Shown here: positions 25,148 through 32,938 of the stretch, one piece after another
Layout: each line of letters begins with the position of its first letter
Position numbering within the stretch: the first letter of the stretch is position 1
From: an uncultured Lutibacter sp.
GTDB taxonomy: Bacteria > Bacteroidota > Bacteroidia > Flavobacteriales > Flavobacteriaceae
Direction: 5' to 3'
Assembly: GCF_947495725.1 (NCBI RefSeq)
Contig: NZ_CANLZZ010000003.1
Coordinates: 1-64,000 of the forward strand
DNA length: 64,000 nucleotides
Program-made: the position numbers and the translations under genes
Notes under the pieces: generated by a model
What the model saw: only the letters and a program-made list of their open reading frames with translations
What the model was told of the DNA's origin: nothing
The model's database searches: none

Positions 25148-27645
25148 GTATTATTAATTTAGAGAATTCATTAATAAAAATATTCAATACTTCACGCATT
25201 ACTTTTTGGTATGATGAAAAGAAAGAATTCGCTGAACAATATGAAGAATTGGATATTAATGGGGTGGATAAAATTCATGTTCAAGGAAATGAGTTCGAAG
25301 TAAAATATCGCATCTCCAAACAAGAGCCAAACAATAAGTTCTTGCTCTACTTTACAGATGAGAAACCACTAAATGAAGAAAATTGGTTGTTGGATTTAGA
25401 ATTGGCACACCACGTTTTTCATACGGACCAAGAAGCAATGTTTATGCAAGAAATTGGAATGGGGTATCATTTCAAAGAATTGGTTACTGAACATATTGAA
25501 TTCTTTAAATCTAAAGAACGAAGAACTAAATTAAAAGAGCTGTTGGGAGAAGGTGACCAGCACGAAGATATTAGAGGTAAAATGTTAGCTGTGTTGTTCA
25601 ACACGGACTATGTGAATTTAAGCACTTTTATTCAAGCGCATAGCTCAGAATTTATTGATGGGAATGATAAGTTTGATAAAAACTTGGACCGATATAATCT
25701 TACTAACTATTATTGGGGGAAAATTAAACACCAATTTAATTATCTCAATGAAGCTCCATCCATATATGATTTTCTTTTAGAAGTATTTAGCACCAATTTT
25801 GTATTGGATTCTAAAAGCAAGTTAAATAAAGAATCAAGAATATTGCTGTTGCAATGGAAGGACACCATCCAATTTAGAGATAGCTTTGACCAAGTTTCTG
25901 AGAAAATTGCATTGGATTTGGATGTTAAATCCAAATTGAATGAAACGACTATAGAAACTATTATTGATGATGATTTATTTAGGTTAGCAGATTTCAAAGT
26001 AATCCATGAATTAGTTAATCAATTAGCTGAAGGAAATATTACAACTGAAAAAGTTTTAAAGTTCATAAAACAGCGGGAAAATAAGTTTTGGAACAATGAA
26101 TTTCAACCTTTCTATAGCTGTATCACTTTTGGAGCTCAATTCATTGATAAAGCAAAAGAAACCTCATCTACTAAATATAAATCATTTGATGAAGGTATAA
26201 AAAGCTATTCAGAGAATTTGTATGAAGTAGACTTTATTTACAGAAAATTCATTTGGAATTACAGACAAACAAAACAAAATAGAATATTAGCAAATTTAGT
26301 TGAAACAGTAGAAAAAATATATTCCAACGATTGGTTGTTGAACAACAATAATAACTGGCAAAAAGTAATTGACAATGTTGAGGTATGGCCAGTTAATAAA
26401 GGCAACAGCCAGAGAGCATTCTTTAAGAAACACGTTGTGCCATTCATTGAAAAGAAGCAACGATTGTTTGTCATTATTTCCGATGCATTGAGATATGAGT
26501 GTGGAGCTGAATTGAGTGCGAGACTTCAAGCTGAAAACAGATATGAATCATCTTTAGAATCAATGGTAGCATCACTTCCTTCCTATACACAATTAGGAAT
26601 GGCTTCGCTATTGCCTCACAAAGAAATTACGTTTAAAGAAGGTTCAGATTCCGTTGAGGTGGATGGAATGTCTAGTTCTGGTACACAAGGAAGAGCAAAG
26701 ATATTAGCCACCAATTCAGGAGTAAGAGCCACTGCAATAAAAGCTAAAGACTTTATGAATTTTAATTCTGCAACTCAAGGAAGAGAATTTGTAAAAAAAC
26801 ATGACCTCATCTATATTTATCACAACAGAATTGATAACACGGGGGATACGCTAGAAACTGAAGAAAAAGCTTTTGATGCTGTTGAAGATGAAATGGATTT
26901 CTTGATGGATATGCTAAAGAAAATAGCCAATATGAATGGAAATAACATGATAATTACATCAGACCACGGTTTTATTTATCAGAACAATCAATTGGATGAA
27001 AGTGATTTTATTGAATCCAATCATAATGGTACCATCTGGAAAAAGAATAGAAGATTTGTAATAGGAGAAGATTTAAAAGGAGATAATAGTACAACAGCAT
27101 TTACAGGAAGTCAATTAGGTTTAAAATCGGATGCTGATGTTTTGATTTCTAAATCTATTAACAGACTTCGAGTTAGCGCCTCTGGTTCAAGATTTGTTCA
27201 TGGGGGAGCATCGTTGCAAGAAATTGTGATTCCTGTCATAAAAGTTACTAAAAAGCGTCAGGACACAACGTCTCAAGTTGATATTGATATTATTAAATCT
27301 ACGGATAGAATTACCACGAATATTTTACCAGTATCCTTTATTCAATCTGACTTGGTAACAGAGAAAGTACTTGCAAGAATAATTCGTGCTGGTATTTATG
27401 CCGAAGATGGAGAATTACTAAGTGACCAATTCAAATACAACTTTGATATTGAACAAGGAAGTGAACGCCAACGAGAAGTGAAACATAGGTTTCAATTAAT
27501 GGCAAAAGCAAGTGGTAAATATAAGAACCAACGGGTACAACTTATTTTGGAAGAACCAGTTGAAGGAACTACCAAATGGAAGCAATACAAAGAATACTAT
27601 TATACATTAAACATATCATTTACTAACGATTTTGATGATTTCTAG
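25144..27645 (+). CDS. pglZ: BREX alkaline-phosphatase-fold protein PglZ (type A)
   Basis: The 833-residue protein matches PglZ type A in length and in the alkaline-phosphatase-superfamily metal motifs: LFVIISDALRYE (Asp447) and IITSDHGFIY (Asp607-His608), with a basic C-terminal half. PglZ is the signature protein of BREX and Pgl systems. It has a phosphatase/nuclease-like fold and is required for methylation and restriction, though its exact chemistry differs between studies. It overlaps the S1 gene by 4 bases (ATGA) and precedes brxL by three bases. All core metal ligands visible by pattern are present. Confidence 0.93.
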   Translation: MSIINLENSLIKIFNTSRITFWYDEKKEFAEQYEELDINGVDKIHVQGNEFEVKYRISKQEPNNKFLLYFTDEKPLNEENWLLDLELAHHVFHTDQEAMFMQEIGMGYHFKELVTEHIEFFKSKERRTKLKELLGEGDQHEDIRGKMLAVLFNTDYVNLSTFIQAHSSEFIDGNDKFDKNLDRYNLTNYYWGKIKHQFNYLNEAPSIYDFLLEVFSTNFVLDSKSKLNKESRILLLQWKDTIQFRDSFDQVSEKIALDLDVKSKLNETTIETIIDDDLFRLADFKVIHELVNQLAEGNITTEKVLKFIKQRENKFWNNEFQPFYSCITFGAQFIDKAKETSSTKYKSFDEGIKSYSENLYEVDFIYRKFIWNYRQTKQNRILANLVETVEKIYSNDWLLNNNNNWQKVIDNVEVWPVNKGNSQRAFFKKHVVPFIEKKQRLFVIISDALRYECGAELSARLQAENRYESSLESMVASLPSYTQLGMASLLPHKEITFKEGSDSVEVDGMSSSGTQGRAKILATNSGVRATAIKAKDFMNFNSATQGREFVKKHDLIYIYHNRIDNTGDTLETEEKAFDAVEDEMDFLMDMLKKIANMNGNNMIITSDHGFIYQNNQLDESDFIESNHNGTIWKKNRRFVIGEDLKGDNSTTAFTGSQLGLKSDADVLISKSINRLRVSASGSRFVHGGASLQEIVIPVIKVTKKRQDTTSQVDIDIIKSTDRITTNILPVSFIQSDLVTEKVLARIIRAGIYAEDGELLSDQFKYNFDIEQGSERQREVKHRFQLMAKASGKYKNQRVQLILEEPVEGTTKWKQYKEYYYTLNISFTNDFDDF

Positions 27646-27648
27646 GCT

Positions 27649-29661
27649 ATGGAACAATTAGATATAAAATTGAATGAACATTTTGGAGGAAAAGTAGTTC
27701 GTAAAGATTTAACCAAATTGGTGAAAGGAAATGCCATTGTACCAACCTATGTATTGGAATATTTATTAGGACAATATTGTGCAACGGACGATGAGGAAAC
27801 CATTATTGGAGGGGTAGAAACAGTTAAGAGTATTATTGCTAAACATTTTGTACATAGAGATGAAGCTCAGCTCATAAAAGCAACGGTTCGTGATAAGGGT
27901 TCTCATCGTATTATTGATAAGGTATCCGTAAGCTTGAACGATAAAAAGGACCAGTATGAAGCATCTTTTGCAAACCTAGGTCTGAATAGAATCCCAATTG
28001 CGGATTCAGTAGTTAAAGAACATCAGAAGCTGCTTTCTAGCGGTGTATGGTGTATTTTAACGCTGGCATATTTCCATACTGACGAAAGAGATTCAACACC
28101 TTGGATAATTGAAAATATAAAGCCTATTCAAGTTTCCAATGCTGATGTGGATGAGTATAAAGAAGCACGAAAAGCATTTACAAAGGAAGAATGGATTGAC
28201 GTGTTACTGCAAACTATTGGTTTAAACCCTGAAGAATTTACTTTCAGGTCTAAGTTGATTCAGCTTACTAGACTAGTGCCATTTGTTGAAAATAATTACA
28301 ATCTTATTGAGCTCGGACCAAAAGGTACTGGGAAGTCACATATATTTTCAGAGTTATCACCTCACGGGATGTTGATTTCGGGTGGAGAAGTTTCTAAAGC
28401 AAAACTCTTTGTAAATAACAGCACTGGTGATATCGGTCTTGTTGGTTATTGGGATGTTGTAGCTTATGATGAATTTGCTGGTAAAACCAAGAGAGTTGAC
28501 AGAGGGTTGGTTGATATTATGAAAAACTATATGGCCAACAAATCATTCTCCAGAGGAACACAAGTGTACGGAGCATCCGCTTCTATGGTGTTTGTTGGAA
28601 ATACAGACCACACCGTTCCTTATATGATTAAGCATAGTGATTTGTTTGATGCGCTACCAAAAGATTATTATGACACGGCCTTTTTAGACAGATTACATGC
28701 CTATATACCAGGGTGGGAAGTCCAAAAGTTAAGAAATGAAATGTTCACTTCAAACTATGGATTCATAGTAGATTATTTGGCTGAAATTCTAAAGGATTTA
28801 AGAAAAGAAGATAGAACTCACGAATATTCTAAGTTTTTTGAGCTTTCAAATTCCATTACCACCAGAGATAAGACATCCATAGCAAAGACCTATGCTGGTT
28901 TGGTAAAAGTAATCTATCCTCATAATGAGATAATAGAAAAAGATGCCAAAGAGCTGTTAGATTTTGCTATAGAAAACAGAAAAAGAGTAAAGCTACAACT
29001 TCAAAAAATGGATGAAACCTTTGAAGAAGTAGATTTTAGCTATACTGTTAAAAGTTCTGGTGAAATTATCAATGTTGACACCTTAGAAGTTATTCAATAT
29101 GGTCCTAAAAAAAGCCCAGGTGTTGAAATTAAATCCGAACCGCATCAAGAAACTAACTCAACTTTTACTGAAGAGAGTCAAATTGAGCTCCAAGGTGGGC
29201 AAAAAATTATTAGAGACAACCAAATGGGAATATCATATGATTTGTTATTCGGAGCATATTTGTTGGGAGCTACGGACATAAAAGTGACTGACCCATATGT
29301 TAGGTTACCCTATCAGTTAAGAAATTTTATGGAGTTTGCAAAATTAATATCAGAGAAGAAAGACCCTGATGTTGAAGTGAAACTTCATTTAGTAACAGCA
29401 AACAATGAAGATTATATTGAAAATGCAAAAGAAGCGTTTGAACAAATGTCTTATTCGTTAGAATCCCTTGGTATCATTTTCACATATGAGTTCGATGATT
29501 ACATTCATGACCGTTCTATTGTGATGGATAATGGTTGGAAGCTGGTTCTTGGTAGAGGTCTCGATATTTGGCAAAAGACAGGAGGTTGGTATGATATAAA
29601 TGAATATGTTCAGGAGCAACGGTTATATAAAGCACATGAAATAACATTTGTGAAAAATTAA
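27649..29661 (+). CDS. brxL: BREX Lon-like AAA+ protein BrxL
   Basis: The 670-residue protein has the BrxL layout. An N-terminal domain comes first, then an AAA+ core with the P-loop LGPKGTGKSHIF (near residues 222-233) followed by a GGEVSKAKLFVN segment, a Walker B region VAYDEFAGK and the sensor/arginine area FVGNTDHTVPYM. A Lon-like C-terminal domain closes it (GISYDLLFGAYLLGATDIKVTDPYV). BrxL assembles on DNA as a ring and is needed for phage restriction in type 1 BREX. It is the last core gene and fixes the system as type 1 (brxA-brxB-brxC-pglX-pglZ-brxL). Confidence 0.93.
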   Translation: MEQLDIKLNEHFGGKVVRKDLTKLVKGNAIVPTYVLEYLLGQYCATDDEETIIGGVETVKSIIAKHFVHRDEAQLIKATVRDKGSHRIIDKVSVSLNDKKDQYEASFANLGLNRIPIADSVVKEHQKLLSSGVWCILTLAYFHTDERDSTPWIIENIKPIQVSNADVDEYKEARKAFTKEEWIDVLLQTIGLNPEEFTFRSKLIQLTRLVPFVENNYNLIELGPKGTGKSHIFSELSPHGMLISGGEVSKAKLFVNNSTGDIGLVGYWDVVAYDEFAGKTKRVDRGLVDIMKNYMANKSFSRGTQVYGASASMVFVGNTDHTVPYMIKHSDLFDALPKDYYDTAFLDRLHAYIPGWEVQKLRNEMFTSNYGFIVDYLAEILKDLRKEDRTHEYSKFFELSNSITTRDKTSIAKTYAGLVKVIYPHNEIIEKDAKELLDFAIENRKRVKLQLQKMDETFEEVDFSYTVKSSGEIINVDTLEVIQYGPKKSPGVEIKSEPHQETNSTFTEESQIELQGGQKIIRDNQMGISYDLLFGAYLLGATDIKVTDPYVRLPYQLRNFMEFAKLISEKKDPDVEVKLHLVTANNEDYIENAKEAFEQMSYSLESLGIIFTYEFDDYIHDRSIVMDNGWKLVLGRGLDIWQKTGGWYDINEYVQEQRLYKAHEITFVKN

Positions 29662-29687
29662 AATTGAGATAAAAGGAAAATTATAAT

Positions 29688-29957
29688 ATGATTAAAAATG
29701 ATCGAAAGTACTTAGAATGGATTAGAAAAGATGGAGTTGGTTCAAATGACCGAATAGCTTCTTCAACAAAATCATATATTTCATATTTAAATACAGTCTC
29801 CAAATTAATTGGAGAGGATATTTCTGAAAAAAATTTATTCAATGAAAATTGCGTTGAAATTATTTCGGAAAGGTTAAAAGGATTGAGAAGTGATAAATCT
29901 ATTTCCAATTATAAATCCGCATTAAGACAATATGTGAGAATGATTAAAAATAATTAG
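29688..29957 (+). CDS. Small protein resembling an integrase core-binding (SAM-like) domain
   Basis: The 89-residue protein reads like the N-terminal core-binding domain of a tyrosine recombinase: a helical bundle with SYISYLNTVSKLIGEDIS and ending NYKSALRQYVRMIKNN, the usual SAM-like signature. No catalytic domain follows. The sequence stays open only to the stop at 29957, and no decayed Arg-His-Arg-Tyr half is visible downstream. It starts 26 bases after brxL, so it may be the last gene of the BREX transcript and act as a DNA-binding cofactor, or it may be the remnant of a second integrase. Confidence 0.55.
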   Translation: MIKNDRKYLEWIRKDGVGSNDRIASSTKSYISYLNTVSKLIGEDISEKNLFNENCVEIISERLKGLRSDKSISNYKSALRQYVRMIKNN

Positions 29958-30472
29958 TATTTCCATTCTTAACTGTCTTATTGAATAGAAATTACAGAAA
30001 CCTAAAAAAAGAAAAGTCATAACTTTAGGATGTTAGTCTCTTTACGAAGTGTTTTTTTCTTTCTTAAATTTTGCATTTTTTTAAGTTAAATAAAATCCAA
30101 TTGCAATTGCATTTTTAAATTGCAACTACAATTATTGCAATTTAAATATTATAAATAAAATACATCATAGAAATCATCATCTATCAGATTAAAAACACTT
30201 GATATGTTTTTTAGTTTGGGAACCAATTTTAAACCAATATATTCAAATCAATATTAAAAATTACCTAAAAAACCAATTTTAAACCTGTTTTGCCATTGAT
30301 GAAATACCTTTTTTCCAAAAAAAGGTAAAATTAAACCTGTTTTTCCAAAACCATACCCGTTTTTACACTATATTTGAGTAAGTGTTTTTCACCTAAAGTA
30401 GTTTTTAGTAAGTAATATTCACCATTTGCAGGTGTTTTTCACAATAAAAATAACTATTTTTCACTTAAACTA
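29958..30472. other. Gene-less spacer with decayed duplicate and repeat arrays
   Basis: About 515 bases lie between the BREX block and fic. The stretch holds a TTGCAATTGCA-type cluster (30098-30143), a decayed piece of the unknown gene at 32179-32937, two copies of AACCAATTTTAAACC (near 30220 and 30270), an inverted repeat TACCTTTTTT/AAAAAAGGTA near 30306-30329, and the first four members of the GTTTTTCAC array that continues into fic. I see no ORF worth calling. Confidence 0.6.
30098..30190 (-). pseudogene. Remnant copy of the integrase-neighbour gene (32179-32937)
   Basis: Bases 30098-30143 match 32145-32190, the region around that gene's 3' end, almost exactly. Bases 30138-30190 match 32764-32816, an internal part of the same gene, with a few differences (both share AGAAATCATCATCTATC). 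The two matches are adjacent here but about 570 bases apart in the intact gene. The spacer therefore holds an old duplicate that has lost its middle by deletion and has decayed. Confidence 0.6.
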
Positions 30473-30514
30473 ATGAATAATAAACGTTTTTCACTAAAAA
30501 TAACTGTTTTTCAC
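30384..30514 (+). repeat. GTTTTTCAC repeat array at the fic promoter and start
   Basis: Six copies of GTTTTTCAC or a close variant end at 30392, 30422, 30442, 30464, 30494 and 30514. The spacings are 30, 20, 22, 30 and 20 bases, so whole helical turns apart. The last two lie within the first 14 codons of fic. A longer unit TAAAAATAACTNTTTTTCAC is repeated about 50 bases apart. The phasing suggests cooperative binding of a protein that represses or controls fic. Confidence 0.55.
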
Positions 30515-32014
30515 GGCAGATCTACTCCAGAGGAAGGTGTTTTGGCTGGTTATGGAGCAATTATAGAAGCTTATAAGCTACAAGTTCCAATGCCCAATCA
30601 ATTGACTTTAATTAGTTTAAAAAAACGAAAATATAATACAACTAATTGGAAGGTATTTACCTCTAGACATCAACCAGAAGATAATTTATACAAGCAACTT
30701 ATATTTGCTTTAAAGTATGAAGGCGTAAATTTATTGTTATTTAAAAAGTTATTTTCAATTGTATCTCAACAGGAAATAGAAGAGATTATTCAATCGGAAA
30801 TGTTTGGACAATACAGTCGTAGAATTTGGTTTTTGTATGAATGGCTTATGCAAATAAAATTGCAAATACCAGATTTAGATAGAGGAAATACGGTACCGTT
30901 ATTAGATAAAAAAATTCAGTATGCTGTAAAAGGTACTCGATCAACAAGACATCGAATTTTAAATAATCTTCCCGGAACCGTAGATTTTTGTCCGCTTGTA
31001 TTTAAAACCGAAAAATTAGAAAGCTATATAGCTGCAAACTTATCAAACAAAAAAGATGTTTTTTTAAATAGTGTTCATAAAGATATATTGCAAAGAGCAT
31101 CTTCTTTTTTACTATTAAAAGATTCAAAAGCATCATTTACCATAGAAGGTGAAAGTCCAGGTAATAATAGAGCTACACGTTGGGGAAAAGCAATTGGGCA
31201 AGCTGGGCAAAAACCTTTAAGTGTTGCTGAATTAATACGATTGCAACAAATAGTAATTGAAAACACAAGGTTTACAAATATGGGCTTACGAACCGAAGGA
31301 GGTTTTGTAGGTGAATACGATAGAGGAACAGGGGAGCCGTTACCAGAGCATATTTCAGCTAAACAACAAGATGTTGGGAAATTATTAAATGGTTTAATAG
31401 CAACAAATAGTATAATACAAGAAGAAACATACGATGCTGTTTTAGCAGCTGCAAGTATTGCATTTGGGTTTGTGTTTATACATCCGTTTTCAGATGGAAA
31501 TGGACGTATACATCGCTATTTAATTCATCATTTATTAGCAACAAAAGAATTTACAAAGCAAGGGGTTATATTTCCTGTTTCGGCTTCAATTTTAGATCAT
31601 ATAAATGATTATAGAAAAGTACTAGAAACCTATTCACATTCTTTATTAGATTTTATTAAGTGGAGAGAAACAGCAGATCATAATGTTGAGGTTACTAATG
31701 AAACCATTGATTTTTATCGTTATTTTGATGCTACCAAACAAGCGGAGTTTTTATACGACTGTGTAAATGATACTCTAGATAGAGTGATACCCGAGGAAGT
31801 TGGTTATCTTCAAAAATATGATGTGTTTAAACGATATTTAGATAACAATTATGAAATGCCAGATAAACTGGTTGCTTTATTGGTTCGCTTTTTAGAACAA
31901 AACAAAGGGGTTTTATCAAAACGTGCATTAGAAAAAGAATTTTCTGAATTAACCGATAAAGAAATACAAGACATACAAACTAATTATTCTAACATTTTTA
32001 TGGAAATGCTGTGA
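30473..32014 (+). CDS. Fic-domain protein (probable AMP-transferase)
   Basis: The 513-residue protein carries the complete Fic active site HPFSDGNGRIHR (from His337), which transfers AMP or another nucleotide part to a target hydroxyl. Upstream, SFTIEG (221-226) matches the inhibitory helix motif (S/T)xxxE(G/N), so it looks like a self-inhibited class II Fic enzyme. The N terminus has FHGRSTPEEGVLAGYGAII, common in this subfamily, and the C-terminal 150 residues form a helical/winged-helix-like region. It is a lone gene in the island, in the direction of BREX, with its own repeat-rich upstream region and a terminator about 90 bases downstream. The target is unknown; toxin, regulator or phage-response roles are all possible. 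Confidence 0.88.
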   Translation: MNNKRFSLKITVFHGRSTPEEGVLAGYGAIIEAYKLQVPMPNQLTLISLKKRKYNTTNWKVFTSRHQPEDNLYKQLIFALKYEGVNLLLFKKLFSIVSQQEIEEIIQSEMFGQYSRRIWFLYEWLMQIKLQIPDLDRGNTVPLLDKKIQYAVKGTRSTRHRILNNLPGTVDFCPLVFKTEKLESYIAANLSNKKDVFLNSVHKDILQRASSFLLLKDSKASFTIEGESPGNNRATRWGKAIGQAGQKPLSVAELIRLQQIVIENTRFTNMGLRTEGGFVGEYDRGTGEPLPEHISAKQQDVGKLLNGLIATNSIIQEETYDAVLAAASIAFGFVFIHPFSDGNGRIHRYLIHHLLATKEFTKQGVIFPVSASILDHINDYRKVLETYSHSLLDFIKWRETADHNVEVTNETIDFYRYFDATKQAEFLYDCVNDTLDRVIPEEVGYLQKYDVFKRYLDNNYEMPDKLVALLVRFLEQNKGVLSKRALEKEFSELTDKEIQDIQTNYSNIFMEML

Positions 32015-32102
32015 TCCATAAGTGTTGGCTTTACAATAATAAAAGTAGAATTATCATATCTAAAATCTAATTGCAATTAGAAAATACAAACTTAAACACA
32101 CT

Positions 32103-32132
32103 AAAACCCTAATAAAACAAGGGTTTTTAACT
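32103..32132 (+). terminator. Terminator downstream of fic
   Basis: AAAACCCT (32103-32110) pairs with AGGGTTTT (32120-32127), and T-rich sequence follows. It lies about 90 bases after the fic stop and ends that transcript before the oppositely oriented integrase operon. Confidence 0.7.
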
Positions 32133-32144
32133 TTAAAAAAAATA

Positions 32145-32190
32145 CAATTGCAATTGCATTTTTTAATTGCAACTGCAATTATTGCAAATT
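32145..32190. repeat. TTGCAATTGCA repeat cluster, intact copy
   Basis: The cluster is built of overlapping TTGCAA/TTGCAATTGCA units and overlaps the 3' end of the unknown gene at 32179. A near-identical copy is at 30098-30143. TTGCAAC units are also the core of the tandem repeat inside the integrase gene (33870-34023), so this word is spread over the right end of the island. Confidence 0.55.
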
Positions 32191-32937
32191 AAATACTTTT
32201 TTAAGTATCATCAATTCAACTTTTTTATCATCCAACTTTGGACGTTGTTTTTTCTTTTTAGGCTTAGGTATTTTTGTAATTTGATTGGATTTTTCCTTTA
32301 CAGTATCTATATCTTCGCTATCTCTTTTAACTTCTATTTCAACTTCTTCTTGAGCTTCTTCAATTTTAGCGTATCTAGAAATTAAATCTGGGAGGTATTG
32401 CAAAACAAACTGACCCACTGTAAAATTAAAATCCTTTTCAAGATCTAAACACAATCCAAAGTAATTACAGATATCTTTTAAATGTGTTACATAAAATTGA
32501 CATTGCATATGAAATGCTCCTATAATACTAATATGAACATCATCGCCATTATACTTTTTTACATTTTCACTTAACCATTGTGTGATGTCAATAAATAACA
32601 TTAAATATTCGTAATACTTTTCTATTATTACCAGAAACTCAAACTCTGTTAATTCCTTTGATTTTTCAACTAGTTTGAAAGTATTCTGTTCTAAAAATGT
32701 TCTTTTTCCAATTAAATACGAATTTACTTCATATGCATTTTCATTTGTAAATATTCCACTACCCAATTTATTATCCATAAAATAAAACGCATCGTAGAAA
32801 TCATCATCTATCTGATCTTTCAATTGCTCTTTTACATCTCCAACAATATCACTAGGTACGTAATAAATAACTTTATGAAAAAACACTTCTAAAAGTTCAT
32901 CTAAAAATAATGTTGTTTTAATGATTTCTGAAGACAT
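32179..32937 (-). CDS. Unknown protein encoded next to the integrase
   Basis: I do not recognise this 252-residue protein. It is mostly helical and acidic up to residue 200, with cysteines at the core of IGAFHMQCQFYVTHLKDICNYFGLCLD, and then has a very basic segment IPKPKKKKQRPKLDDKK before the end. The basic tail suggests DNA or RNA contact. It lies one base after the integrase stop codon on the same strand, so both are probably one operon and this protein may help integration or excision. A decayed copy of the gene lies upstream of fic. Confidence 0.65.
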   Translation of the reverse strand: MSSEIIKTTLFLDELLEVFFHKVIYYVPSDIVGDVKEQLKDQIDDDFYDAFYFMDNKLGSGIFTNENAYEVNSYLIGKRTFLEQNTFKLVEKSKELTEFEFLVIIEKYYEYLMLFIDITQWLSENVKKYNGDDVHISIIGAFHMQCQFYVTHLKDICNYFGLCLDLEKDFNFTVGQFVLQYLPDLISRYAKIEEAQEEVEIEVKRDSEDIDTVKEKSNQITKIPKPKKKKQRPKLDDKKVELMILKKVFNLQ

Positions 32938-32938
32938 A

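Noticed and set aside
10701-29661. Calling the locus DISARM or a BREX type with brxHII
   Set aside because: pglZ, brxL, brxA, brxB, brxC and pglX in this order define type 1 BREX; the helicase-like gene has degenerate motifs and is an addition.
30473-32014. Fic toxin of a two-gene toxin-antitoxin pair
   Set aside because: No small antitoxin gene flanks it, and the inhibitory motif is within the same chain (SFTIEG).
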